Both the position numbers and the translations under genes were made by a program. A DNA stretch of 64,000 nt from Stictocephala bisonia (Eukaryota > Arthropoda > Insecta > Hemiptera > Membracidae): positions 620,001-684,000 of the forward strand of contig JAQJVL010000161.1 in assembly GCA_035578905.1 (NCBI GenBank), in the 5' to 3' direction. The stretch's first letter is position 1. Every line of letters starts with the position of its first letter. The notes under the pieces were generated by a model. The model ran no database searches, was not told the DNA's origin, and worked only from the letters and a program-made list of their open reading frames with translations. Positions 60,101 through 64,000 of this stretch are shown in pieces.

Positions 60101-60592
60101 GGTTATAACATCACTGAGTGATCCATTGGAGAGTTCTGGGAGAAAATGCCACTCATTACGATTTAGGAAGGTAATTGTACTGTTATCTTCATTCCACTCT
60201 ATATGCTGTTTTGTATGAACTTCACTGAAACAGAAACAATTTATATTTAAAATAAAACTTAGCTGAAGCTAATCTACTACATAATAATGGAATACTATAG
60301 GATCCAGTTTGCCTAAATTCACTTTCACTTCCGGTTCTTGTATTATTTTTATATATATATATATATATATTTCAAACTCATAGTGGAAAAATCTACACTG
60401 TAACATTATTAAAAGTTTATAAAAGACATACCTGAATATATAAGGCCCCATTTCTGTAAAAGCAGGTTTCTCTGGTCCATTCAAAGAGGAATTGGGGTTT
60501 GTCCAATTAAAGAGAACTACGTTCATGTACATTGGTAATGGTGTCTCCTTCCACATGTTAAATGTGATGGAATTCGGAGACAAAGCTAATTG
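26138..60592 (-). CDS. CD36 / scavenger receptor class B family gene, nine exons, 5' incomplete
   Basis: Nine minus-strand exons (60592-60432, 60224-60080, 58451-58248, 48302-48202, 47126-47013, 41450-41320, 32514-32369, 29683-29610, 26339-26138) sum to 1278 nt and join without a phase break into 425 residues plus stop. All introns have GT and AG ends. Family landmarks in order: a WKETPLPMYMNVVLFNWTNP block, EMGPYIF, the ELSNGSLSDVITNLN segment, DKFGWYYE, MYTGGKDI, a Cys-rich middle (GCYPGEC, DIC, ETCYC, TSC), SLPHFLHAD, and a C-terminal helix with tail RCKNGHHN. CD36-family proteins are two-pass glycoproteins that bind lipids or lipoproteins at the cell surface or in lysosomes. About 45-50 N-terminal residues, including the first helix, are absent and probably lie upstream of 61 kb. 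The paralogue (croquemort-, emp- or SCARB1-like) cannot be assigned by eye. Introns run from 207 bp to 9.9 kb and are filled with transposons. Confidence 0.93.
26470..26770 (+). mobile_element. RTE-type LINE C-terminal fragment
   Basis: The frame gives TVREKIRMARLGWIGEERME, then TKILLKREIMGKRRTRTGRI. It matches the well-known tail R-L-x-W-I-G-H-x-x-R-M...G-K-R-x-R-G-R-P of RTE/craniate-type LINE ORFs. Only the tail is present, in the last CD36-family intron. Confidence 0.55.
27064..27640. repeat. Tandem array, 94-bp unit, six copies
   Basis: tggcaacaagtgccactggg recurs at 27121, 27215, 27309, 27403 and 27497, then 27594 after a 3-nt insertion. Each unit carries a palindromic-type regulatory word: cacgtgacatcaca in most, tgacgtcaca in two. 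The open frames at 27203-27512 on the minus strand only reflect the repeat. It lies in the last CD36-family intron. Confidence 0.93.
27929..29195 (+). pseudogene. LINE ORF1-like relic with N-terminal PWWP domain and coiled coil
   Basis: From ATG at 27929: MAKSLNHFSVGNIVFAKIKY, then YLHWPGKIID. This is the start of a PWWP fold (V-G-x-x-V-F-A-K-x-K-x-x-x-x-W-P). NILFFGEY follows a nonsense codon, and NKALKEANTALGLISDIPNN lies at about 28170-28240. From 28400 to 28900, across stops, comes a long Leu/Lys/Glu-rich coiled coil (DLESKILDLKNNNQQLL, ENKKIYEDKIKNLLIKQNKL). At 29038-29195 the C-terminal block KFVTYRQWRAVFSVEKGLKG, then INIT-DLTASRLADYKNAVAK, resembles the ORF1/FP-type nucleic-acid domain of CR1/Jockey-like elements. 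At least five stops and two frame changes. A host PWWP-gene retrocopy is the alternative. Confidence 0.6.
29200..29600. other. Unassigned intron sequence with short duplication
   Basis: tagtacgccaaacaacgt occurs twice, 29 bp apart, at about 29345 and 29374. No other feature. Confidence 0.5.
29610..29683 (-). CDS. CD36-family exon H (short)
   Basis: A 74-nt exon reading LTSVPLVVRVRLQTNLLMES then VPNM, with acceptor gttttag and donor AC|GTAAGA. It corresponds to the G-x-P-L-x-x-x-x-R-x-Q-x-N strand of the family. Phase continuity with both neighbours (0 in, 2 out) supports it. Confidence 0.88.
30310..30450 (-). mobile_element. SINE family A, 3' half
   Basis: acgccgatcgtcaagatatg, gggcgaatatgg and ttaatagcccaat match the tail half of the full copies in reverse orientation. 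It abuts the LINE that begins at about 30485. Confidence 0.6.
30485..32272 (+). mobile_element. LINE with long readable RT
   Basis: ORFs 30454-30756, 30901-31290 and 31300-32067 lie in one RT. They carry KVVPIFKKDD, FSKVFEKLFLIQL, DQFGFRAGKSTTDA, LNLSKAFDCVDQKILL (region A, Asp replaced by Asn in L-N-L-S), YGVSQGSILSPLLFLIYVND and QYTDDTTLLYKS (YTDD instead of YADD). The thumb has FLGIYFDQSLTWTRHVDHVC and the C-terminus is SFINSLPDSM to a stop at 32067. A TAG at 30754 and a TAA at 31288 interrupt it. The 3' end has an (ATT)n tail at 32257-32272. The 5' part including the endonuclease is absent. Confidence 0.88.
32369..32514 (-). CDS. CD36-family exon G
   Basis: Forty-eight codons after a tttattag acceptor: VRDITSCRKAPLFVSLPHFL, then HADSSYLEAILGL and the K-H-A-F-F-M-S-L segment, ending AAT|GTAAGT. 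The P-H-F-x-x-A-D motif is diagnostic of CD36 proteins. Confidence 0.93.
32769..32945 (+). mobile_element. SINE family A, 3' half
   Basis: tacgtggttcagatttcacg, ttgccctggatattgggctt and atggtcctttctgag match the second half of full copies. Confidence 0.65.
32946..33460. other. Unassigned intron sequence
   Basis: No feature recognised. Confidence 0.45.
34094..34346. repeat. 36-bp minisatellite, C-rich orientation, about seven units
   Basis: Units of the type cccatacacgtacagtggta followed by ttgacccacccgcccac. Lies within the hAT element. The open frames on both strands at 34053-34390 are products of the 36-bp period. Confidence 0.92.
34409..34578. repeat. 36-bp minisatellite, G-rich orientation
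   Basis: About five units in the opposite orientation to the array at 34094-34346, separated by some 60 bp that include the hairpin agtttattttttaataaact. A copy of attgacccaaaatagtttat recurs at about 34777, beyond the array. Confidence 0.9.
35567..36105. other. Unassigned intron sequence
   Basis: No feature recognised. Confidence 0.45.
36108..36832 (-). mobile_element. Decayed mariner element with long inverted subterminal repeats
   Basis: The left end tatgagggctgttcggaaag at about 36110 is a mariner-type terminal repeat (GAGGG-x-T-x-x-G-x-AAAGT). The minus strand at about 36370-36600 encodes mariner transposase N-terminal pieces: GRTNVNMPSMVTDDLVE, INAKIRDNRCFIITELSDKF and YRKFCARW-like codons. 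This is the HTH region, with several stops. The DDD domain is deleted. Both ends carry inverted blocks of about 200 bp (tagtttgttttcagttgctt and its complement; ggtccatcatcttgcg with gggccatcatgttgcg). The outermost right TIR is missing. Confidence 0.72.
37434..37884 (+). mobile_element. SINE family A, full-length copy inside a LINE
   Basis: Starts gttggcactggtggcgctgt with A-box-like TGGCGCTGTGC and B-box-like GGTTCCATGCT, then cgtggtttggattccacata and a tail cttagaaataaataatgaa. It separates two adjacent RT motifs of the host LINE. Confidence 0.75.
38215..38478. repeat. Inserted block with 36-bp minisatellite (C-rich)
   Basis: Interrupts the LINE between the S-D-R-H-L-V-T and T-R-G-V-P-Q motifs. 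The minisatellite part at 38338-38460 has about three units (cacccacctgtccatacaca, then tacagtggtattcac). The left part (38222-38335) is not related to anything else here. Confidence 0.75.
39840..40500. other. Unassigned AT-rich intron sequence
   Basis: No feature recognised. Confidence 0.45.
40503..40680 (+). mobile_element. tRNA-Ser/Leu-like SINE head
   Basis: ttggccaagcggtctaagac is an A-box of the class II (Ser/Leu) tRNA type. GGTTTGAATCC 51 nt later is a near-perfect B-box. The flanks do not pair as an acceptor stem, so it is a SINE or tRNA pseudogene, not a functional tRNA. An A/T-rich tail follows to about 40680. Confidence 0.5.
40681..41315. other. Unassigned AT-rich intron sequence
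   Basis: Only a LINE-related scrap (acggatcaatagtctatgg, about 40917-40940), also seen at 5662, was recognised. Confidence 0.45.
41320..41450 (-). CDS. CD36-family exon F
   Basis: Begins with one base completing Gly, then VYSLEYEKLVELHQLPGVQY and on to SETCYCPSQTCPAK, ending AAAG|GTCAAA. The L-E-Y-E block and the CYC cluster are strongly conserved in the family. The acceptor is atgtctgtag. Confidence 0.92.
41455..42435. other. Unassigned intron sequence
   Basis: No feature recognised; the minus-strand frame at 42111-42293 looks random. Confidence 0.45.
42440..43090 (+). mobile_element. LINE 3' fragment (same family as 1-715)
   Basis: LRKLYFTLVHSHLQYGVVCW (thumb region Y-x-x-L-V-H-S-H-L-Q-Y-G), then TQNHFSRIILRK and FKTPKVNKSLFKHSFTYLGP in adjacent frames, stop near 42895. 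The 3' UTR ends in an aataaagatattaataat tail at about 43085. Confidence 0.75.
43384..43715 (+). pseudogene. Ty3/Gypsy reverse transcriptase fragment
   Basis: FCPLDLSNAYLYMNMSEE (region with the first catalytic Asp), THKGLYKVNRLMFGVKVAPS and WFFDDIIIQG (the second box, F-F-D-D for the usual Y-L-D-D). The frame is open but broken off at about 43710 by unrelated sequence that starts ggccgtagccagaaaa and has a ggaggggggtttgg run. Confidence 0.8.
43716..44085. other. Sequence interrupting the Gypsy pol region
   Basis: AT-rich, with a (TTA)n run at 43850-43870 and a transposon-end-like start (aggccgtagccagaaaaaaa). No matching far end was identified, so an insertion is inferred, not proven. Confidence 0.35.
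44086..44965 (+). pseudogene. Ty3/Gypsy integrase fragment
   Basis: From about 44090: ELHTGHLGITRMKALAKSQC, then VKQCRQCCLKQN (H-H-C-C zinc module), LHIDFAG (first D), VTDSGSQFTSNSF (second D) and SSNGQVERI (E): an intact D,D(35)E set. The frame is lost after 44588. A chromodomain-free C-terminal region (LLYKIKMGSGDIWRRHIDQI) follows in other frames to about 44965. No LTRs were identified. Confidence 0.82.
45027..45130. repeat. (TA)n microsatellite
   Basis: Two long TA runs with brief interruptions just past the Gypsy integrase. The open frame at 44979-45161 is made of it. Confidence 0.95.
45135..47000. other. Unassigned intron sequence
   Basis: No gene or repeat relationship established. 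A segment at 46120-46180 (tcagagggaatcggatgatg) is acidic when translated and could be a transposase scrap. Confidence 0.4.
47013..47126 (-). CDS. CD36-family exon E
   Basis: One base completes Ser, then TGCYPGECGRVHATIGN continues to NQFTLFNTDIC, ending TGT GG|GTATGC. Two Cys in the GCYPGEC loop and one in DIC are placed like the Cys of the family disulfide core. The acceptor is ctgcatag. It has no open frame long enough to be found by length. Confidence 0.9.
47275..47412 (+). mobile_element. SINE family A, 3' part
   Basis: ttgccttagctattgggcta, taacaaagactacactc and tgtctatatctta match the tail half of the full copies. Confidence 0.55.
47503..47692 (+). repeat. Repeat family C, copy 1
   Basis: Shares with the complement of 48712-48893 the blocks ctctctactcacctgagg, tgatgttagcgaacttgtct, aaatttgctgatgtcctgtc and ttctggcctagtgcc. 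Each copy is about 190 bp. Confidence 0.8.
47701..48132 (+). mobile_element. SINE family A, full-length copy
   Basis: cggtattattggcacaatgc, gctgtaactcagctatttg, B-box-like GGTTCTATGCT, then tgtggttcggataccatgtg and a tail cttaaagataaatgaac. More diverged than the copies at 24.6 and 37.4 kb. Confidence 0.7.
48202..48302 (-). CDS. CD36-family exon D (between inverted intronic repeats)
   Basis: Reads RNMSDTADGVITMYTGGKDI and on to SWNYQT, with acceptor ttttcag and an AG|GTAGTA donor (phase 2). It matches the G-x-x-M-Y-T-G family motif. At 101 nt its length is not a multiple of three, so skipping it would shift the frame. Inverted copies of one repeat family lie in the introns on both sides. Confidence 0.92.
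48712..48893 (-). repeat. Repeat family C, copy 2 (inverted)
   Basis: The complement of this segment matches 47503-47692. A partial direct echo (aaggtaagtttgctgatgtc) continues at 48894-48915. Confidence 0.8.
48920..50650. other. Unassigned intron sequence
   Basis: No feature recognised. The minus-strand frame at 49294-49551 has no recognisable domain. Confidence 0.45.
50658..50704. repeat. 36-bp minisatellite, about 1.3 units
   Basis: gtacagtggaactgacccat, then ccgtccacccttacacatac and agtggtact; the shortest of the minisatellite loci, with no recognised host transposon. Confidence 0.7.
50710..51570. other. Unassigned intron sequence
   Basis: No feature recognised. Confidence 0.45.
51576..51761 (+). 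repeat. 5' LTR of the Gypsy element
   Basis: Starts tgttgtatatgaagttaatt and ends gaatattataa. It differs from the 3' LTR by a few substitutions and small indels (one of about 10 nt, tattttggcaat versus gaaat). Confidence 0.88.
51762..51779 (+). other. Primer binding site, tRNA-Ser(GCU) type
   Basis: TGGCGACGAGGATGGGAT immediately follows the LTR. It is the complement of the 3' end of tRNA-Ser(GCU) including CCA, as I remember that tRNA. Confidence 0.75.
51880..52580 (+). pseudogene. Gypsy gag remnant with zinc knuckles
   Basis: ORF 51932-52306 (NKFELTNISDEKKVLALLEG, then a helical capsid-like region). A frame change follows, then SCDSTDHFNDKC and FRCGKIGHIL-SCK at 52475-52580: two CCHC-like knuckles, the second interrupted by TGA. 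Confidence 0.8.
52690..53134 (+). pseudogene. Gypsy aspartic protease remnant
   Basis: QIDTGASVILISKSRFYSLF (active-site D-T-G-A) at about 52720, and further on a stop, then GMATVLVTVNNHKKLVNIYV and FGSMFGLEWL in ORF 52852-53208. The pol frame continues to 53134, where the hAT element interrupts it. Confidence 0.8.
53135..56509. mobile_element. Non-autonomous hAT element, 3.4 kb, within Gypsy pol
   Basis: Termini CAGGGCCGCCCAGAG at 53135 and ctctgggcggccctg ending at 56509, perfect 15-bp TIRs. The perfect 8-bp target duplications are CTTGTCGG at 53127-53134 and 56510-56517. Both ends carry a subterminal ggccccggggcaa palindrome. Interior frames show no transposase. A 36-bp minisatellite remnant lies at 53966-54050. 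Removing the element and one duplication restores the Gypsy frame. Confidence 0.92.
53966..54050. repeat. 36-bp minisatellite, C-rich, about two units
   Basis: gtacagtgacagtggtattg, then acacacccacacacccattc and acgaacagtggtattgacc. Lies inside the hAT element. Confidence 0.75.
56510..57340 (+). pseudogene. Gypsy reverse transcriptase remnant
   Basis: VSKELDRLQREGIITKVNFS, then TPVVPIIKKDGSVGLCGDYK, a stop at 56757, SRYYSKIDVTKAYNQLEVHS (first catalytic Asp), HKELYQYNRLPFVIANTPAI and VVIFYDDIAIGTETAEEHL (Y-D-D box). The connection region FLGLVTFYGQFIPNL lies at 57205-57260. One stop and small indels. The first 100 nt of the frame upstream of 56518 belong to the hAT element. Confidence 0.85.
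57345..57592 (+). pseudogene. Gypsy integrase C-terminus after internal deletion
   Basis: FKEVENILVRLYGLNNKWRI and GALQYLVTVDGITHKRHVDQ are the end of a Gypsy integrase (the K-W-x-x-G-x-V...K-R-H-V-D-Q module). It follows the RT connection region almost directly, so RNase H and the zinc and D,D,E domains are lost. A purine tract (aagagggaggag, 57591-57602) precedes the 3' LTR. Confidence 0.82.
57603..57780 (+). repeat. 3' LTR of the Gypsy element
   Basis: tgttgtatatgaagttaatt to gaatattataa, followed by the TTAC target duplication at 57781-57784. Confidence 0.88.
57785..58245. other. Unassigned intron sequence
   Basis: No feature recognised. Confidence 0.45.
58248..58451 (-). CDS. CD36-family exon C
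   Basis: Sixty-eight codons, phase 0 to 0, from TLGSRCHD after a ctatag acceptor to DKFGWYYE at GAG|GTAATT. The spacing between the preceding NLN motif and the K-T-A-E-E-L block matches what I recall of human SCARB1, so no exon seems to be missing here. The K-T-x-x-E-L-x-F-x-G-x-x-D motif and DKFGW are family signatures. The downstream intron of 9.9 kb holds the Gypsy/hAT nest. Confidence 0.92.
58455..59750. other. Unassigned intron sequence with purine-rich stretch
   Basis: 59400-59750 is A/G-rich (gagagggcaggaaggagtta, aagaaaggaaaactgggg) and might be a LINE tail like that at 26.5 kb. No clear protein could be read. Confidence 0.35.
59754..60071 (-). pseudogene. Possible LINE RT scrap on the minus strand
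   Basis: The open frame contains DTSILISLTQKKLVIFNQYS and MLISFTNKLQAEI, reminiscent of the region after a YADD box in LINE RTs. It lacks the box itself and is too weak to be sure. It would be the only LINE piece in this orientation. Confidence 0.3.
60080..60224 (-). CDS. CD36-family exon B
   Basis: The acceptor tttcag supplies one base that completes Ser. The exon then reads EVHTKQHIEWNEDNSTITF and continues to NLNPVAM, ending in phase 0 at ATG|GTATTG. It carries the E-x-H-x-K...W-N family block and the P-E-L-S-N-G-S-L segment. It has no long open frame of its own. Confidence 0.92.
60432..60592 (-). CDS. CD36-family exon A (first exon seen)
   Basis: Starts in phase 0 after a ttttttccag acceptor with QLALSPNSITFNMW and ends in phase 2 at an AG|GTATGT donor inside an Arg/Ser codon. 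Encodes the start of the ectodomain just after the first membrane helix, with the family's W-x-x-x-P-x-P-M-Y block and N-glycosylation sequons NWT and NSS. Only 207 bp of intron separates it from the next exon. Confidence 0.92.
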
Positions 60593-60599
60593 CTGGAAA

Positions 60600-61065
60600 A
60601 AACACAAATCAAATGAGACATTATTTACAAATAAATAAAATCCTTTCTTAATGTGTCTCTATGATACAGAAGCTTCCAAGTACTCGTATATACTTTCAAT
60701 CTAATTAAAATAACCAAACTGACTTTCAGTCAAAAATAATACTGGCTACCATATTAAGTAAAATCAACTTTATCATTTTAAAAACTATGTTCTGGTCATG
60801 ATTTTATTTCGAGTTCTTTTGATAACAAAAGAATTCTACAATGAAGCGAATCATTATTTTGCAACTGATCTTCCAAAATTAAAAAACTTGGTTCTATTAT
60901 ATGAAATACTTCAAAAGGGTTTGTTTAAATAATGAGCTCCAAGAAACAGATTTCAATTGAATGAATATTGAGTGATAAAATTTGATTTTCTCTCTTGATA
61001 TCAAAATCTCTTTGGTGACCCAGGAACTTTTCTGTCCACATTAACTTTTCTGAGCTTTTTAAAAA
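60600..61065. other. Upstream intron of the CD36-family gene
   Basis: No exon with a membrane helix was found here. No repeat recognised. Confidence 0.45.
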
Positions 61066-61072
61066 CATTTAA

Positions 61073-63348
61073 CACATTGACTGCTAAAAATTTATACTAA
61101 AGCATAACCTAGGAGCTAAAAAATTCTTTATCACTAACTCTTACATTCAATGTTGTAAAGTCTGGAATTGGTATTGAAATCAAAATTTTCGACTCCTGCT
61201 GTGCATTTTGGGCCGTCAAAAGTCATCAGTCGCCGGCGGACCCCGCAGCACCTCGCGTTGTAAGGCCCATGTTCTCCCGAGCAAACTGTATTACCACACC
61301 GCGCACATGATCTTAGCCGTGGCTGCATCGTGTCACAAGTTATGTTTATTGTAAATGTTGTTCTAAATATAACTATTTACACTATTTACAACTCTCACTC
61401 TTGTAAATATTTACAAATTGTCATGGAATGTGTCGAAACACTGGCCTAAACATAAGCCAGGTTTGTCTGGGCAAGTATCACAAAAATATGTTGTTTTGAC
61501 CTTTTTATTTGTATTTTTCCAACATATTCGGCAATTTTTCCTTTTCATGCGATTTCTTTCGTCCCATTCCTCATTTCTCACGATTTTATGAGCAGCTTGG
61601 CGTAGGCGTTTCTGTGTTGGGGATTCCAGGGGGAGCTCTACTCGTGGTGGTAAGAGAGACCTTATGACATGAAGTCTGTACTCATAAAATGTAAGTTTAG
61701 GTCGATACATATTGTGAAGGGCGTGAGAGTTCAACAGCAGCATCTGTAAAATGTGTACAAAAATTTTCTAATACCACCTTATCGTTTTGTGTTCACAGGG
61801 ATAATAGCTAAGCATTTGGTCTGCTCTGTCAACTCCACTCATGAAAGCATTATATTTAACAATAGGTAGTGGTTTAGATTTGACTCTTTGTCTTTTATCA
61901 ATAAACTCTATCATTTCATTCTCGTGTTCAGAGGATAAATATAAAACAGTACGCTTATCCTTCCACTTGCCTATCATAATACTATTACCGTACCTGGCAA
62001 TAGTCTCACCTTGCCTCAATACTGCTGTCTTGACTTCATTGGGTATCAGTTTGCGATCTTGCCTAAGGGTGCCAGTTGAATATGTCATGTTTGCCAATAG
62101 TCTTGATGATAAACTATAACTATTGTAAAAGTTATCCATGTAGACGGCATGGCCCTTACCTAGCTTTTCTCTTAGTAAGTGCATCACTACTTTCTCGGTG
62201 TGGCCTTTCCCACCTACAATTTCATCTGCAGAGCCAGCATAAACTAGGAACTCAAGATGAGCCCTTGATGTTCACAAAGAGTGTAAAGTTTGACACCGTA
62301 TTTGTGTCGCTTCCCTTTGACATATTGGCGAAAATATAACCTACCTCGCCACAATATCATAGCCTCGTCAATGGAAAGCTCTTTCTGAGGATAATAAATC
62401 TGGAGCATCTTACTATTGAAATAGTCTACAATAGGAGTGATTTTATTTATGGATTGATTTTGCTCACTTACATTTGTGTTGCTGAAATGCAGGCAACGAA
62501 GAATATTCAAAAATCGATCCCTAGACATACTATTTCTAAATGATTTGAAGTCAAAGAGTGGGTCTGTTTTCCAGTAATCCTGTAATCTATTCAGTCCTAC
62601 TGTACCCATATGTAATATTATACCAATAAATATTCTCAATTCAGGTAATGTTAGATCTACCCATTTATTTATCCTAGATTTCGGTATCAGGTCTGATTTG
62701 AAGAATACCTCAAACGCATACTTGTTAGTACTTTTACAAATGTTTTCTAATAAAACTTCATCAAGCAGCAGATTGAACCAGTAAATTGGGTTTCCATCCC
62801 CTGGAATTGGTACTAGCAAAGTATCTGTCCTTGTAAATGTAATAGGTCTCATACCTGAAGTCGTTATGGCCCATTGTGGAGCTGTAGTATATATATCTGG
62901 GTCCACATCATCATCATCACTTTCCGACGATTCATCACCTGAATTGCCATCCACGTCACGTTGAACAGGATTGTCTTCGTCAACATAGTCTAATATTTCA
63001 GTTTGTGACTCGACGCCGACAGCTTCAGGGACAATTCTCGACGGTCCAGGGATCGAAGGATTTATTTCAGTTATTATATACACATACAAAAACAATATTT
63101 ACACACTAAAATGCCTATATACACGCTTAAATCTAAAAAACAATAATACAAAATCGGGGGTCACGGGCGAACCCCTAGGGTCACAGTGAGACGCGAACGA
63201 AACGTGTTGCGAGGAAGATAGAGATGTCAACTAAACTGCGGCTACAAATCAACCTGCTCGGATCAGTGGCTGAACCACACTAAGCTCACAAAGAAAACAT
63301 TACGCGCGGGTCCGCCGGCGCACCCCCCGCTCTTGGCCTATGACTATG
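61073..63348 (-). mobile_element. piggyBac element with nearly readable transposase
   Basis: Candidate TTAA sites at 61069-61072 and 63349-63352 with weakly similar ends (ttaacacattgactg and ttaacatagtcatag). Stronger is the inverted subterminal block gccggcggaccc at about 61233 and gggtccgccggc at about 63308. The transposase fills the interior on the minus strand. The exact ends are inference. Confidence 0.65.
61411..63095 (-). pseudogene. piggyBac transposase, one frameshift and one nonsense codon
   Basis: The N-terminal part 63095-62244 has an acidic region (D/E/S-rich, SSESDDDDVDP), then LPELRIFIGIILHMGTVGL, SRDRFLNILRCLHF and LSIDEAMILWRGRL (first Asp). A frameshift near 62250 leads to 62187-61768 with VYMDNFYNSYSLSSRL (second Asp) and MSGVDRADQMLSYY (third Asp). 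An in-frame TAG at 61770-61768 separates this from 61743-61411, which ends in a Cys-rich finger (CRICWKN, CDTCPDKPGLCLGQCF). The DDD triad and the finger are all present. Length, about 560 codons, fits the family. Confidence 0.88.
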
Positions 63349-63352
63349 TTAA

Positions 63353-64000
63353 AAAATATAAAATTGTTTTCAGAGCAGTCTGTAAAAAGTCAAAACTAAT
63401 GAGTAATTCAAATTTTATAAGCAACGCTGAAAATAAGACCAAAGCTGCTTGGAAAGTTGTAAAATCAGAATTGGGGTGTGATAAGAAGGTTAATTTTGAT
63501 TTTCCAGACCTATTCGTGGGTGATAGACCAATAGGCAATGGATTGGAAATAGCTGAAATTTTTAACAAAAAATTTACTGAAATCTCCAAAGAACTAGGGA
63601 CTTCCCCAATTCATGGTGAAGCTTTAAAGTTACTAAAGAAGACAACATATCTTGATAAATCTATTACGTTTAATTTTGAAAATGTTACAGCTACTGAAAT
63701 AATAAATATAATAAAATCCCTTAAAAATAAGAAAACTTCTGGATGGGATGAAATTCCTCTTGATTTAATTAAGATTGTTTCAGATTCCATAGCTAAACCT
63801 CTTAGTGTAATTGTTAGCCAATCATTCTATAATGCCACTTTTCCAAATAACCTCAAATATGCAGAACTCATGCCTCTTTTTAAAAAGGGGGAAAACAAAA
63901 CCCCGATAATTATAGGCCAGTCTCTGTTCTACCATCTATTTCAAAAGTATTTGAAAAAGCTGCATTTCTTCAAATATCAAAGTTCCTGGAGTCAAATAAT
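63353..64000 (+). mobile_element. LINE ORF2 (pre-RT and RT start), runs off the right edge
   Basis: An open frame from about 63341 reads YVKKYKIVFRAVCKK, then KTKAAWKVVKSELG, IAEIFNKKFTEIS, IINIIKSLKNKKTSGWDEIP and FYNATFPNNLKYAELMPLFK. This is the linker and RT-0/RT-1 region of Jockey/CR1-like elements. One lost base near 63898 shifts it to PDNYRPVSVLPSISKVFEKA, which continues to the edge. Lies beside the piggyBac right end. Confidence 0.85.

Noticed and set aside
61134..61328. Cys-rich 64-residue frame as the missing first CD36 exon
   Set aside because: No membrane helix, lies in the piggyBac terminal region, and has no matching donor.
61060..63360. piggyBac insertion directly into the neighbouring LINE
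   Set aside because: The LINE reads right of the element only; the left flank shows no LINE sequence, so insertion into it is not supported.

Overview
This is eukaryotic nuclear DNA, AT-rich and packed with decayed transposable elements. The repertoire (piggyBac, mariner, pogo-like, hAT, Ty3/Gypsy and several LINE lineages) plus a many-exon CD36-family gene points to an arthropod, most likely an insect with a large genome. Order and species cannot be fixed from the sequence alone.

Two host genes are visible, both on the minus strand. A CD36/scavenger receptor class B gene occupies about 26.1-60.6 kb. Nine coding exons join in phase with consensus splice sites into 425 residues ending in the C-terminal membrane helix and a short cytoplasmic tail. 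Only the N-terminal exon(s), carrying the first membrane helix, are missing, and probably lie beyond the right edge. A lysine-rich first coding exon at 18967-19150, with a strong splice donor and a plausible promoter behind it, starts a second gene whose remaining exons were not found and may lie left of the window. Its identity is uncertain (SART1-like or BRD7/9-like N-terminus).

Almost everything else recognisable is mobile DNA. 0-19 kb: LINE remnants, a 97-bp tandem array, a fold-back MITE, a pogo-like element with perfect TA duplications, a SINE fragment, and a nest at 14.1-18.5 kb in which a MITE family was hit by two LINEs and a piggyBac deletion derivative. 19.9-24.3 kb: a LOA/R1-like LINE with RNase H, then a decayed LINE. 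26-33 kb (CD36 introns): a 94-bp tandem array, a LINE first ORF with an apparent PWWP domain, and a long LINE reverse transcriptase. 33-40 kb: a hAT element carrying inverted minisatellite arrays, a decayed mariner, and a LINE interrupted by a SINE and by a minisatellite block. 42-45 kb: LINE and Gypsy fragments. 51.6-57.8 kb: a Gypsy element with two LTRs and a tRNA-Ser-type primer binding site, split by a 3.4-kb hAT element with an 8-bp target duplication. 61-64 kb: a nearly readable piggyBac transposase and another LINE running off the right edge.

Four patterns stand out. A 36-bp GC-rich minisatellite recurs at six or more arrays, most of them inside other transposons. Every clear LINE or Gypsy remnant lies on the plus strand, antisense to both host genes. 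One 101-nt CD36 exon sits between inverted copies of an intronic repeat. A retrotransposon ORF1 seems to carry a chromatin-reader PWWP module.
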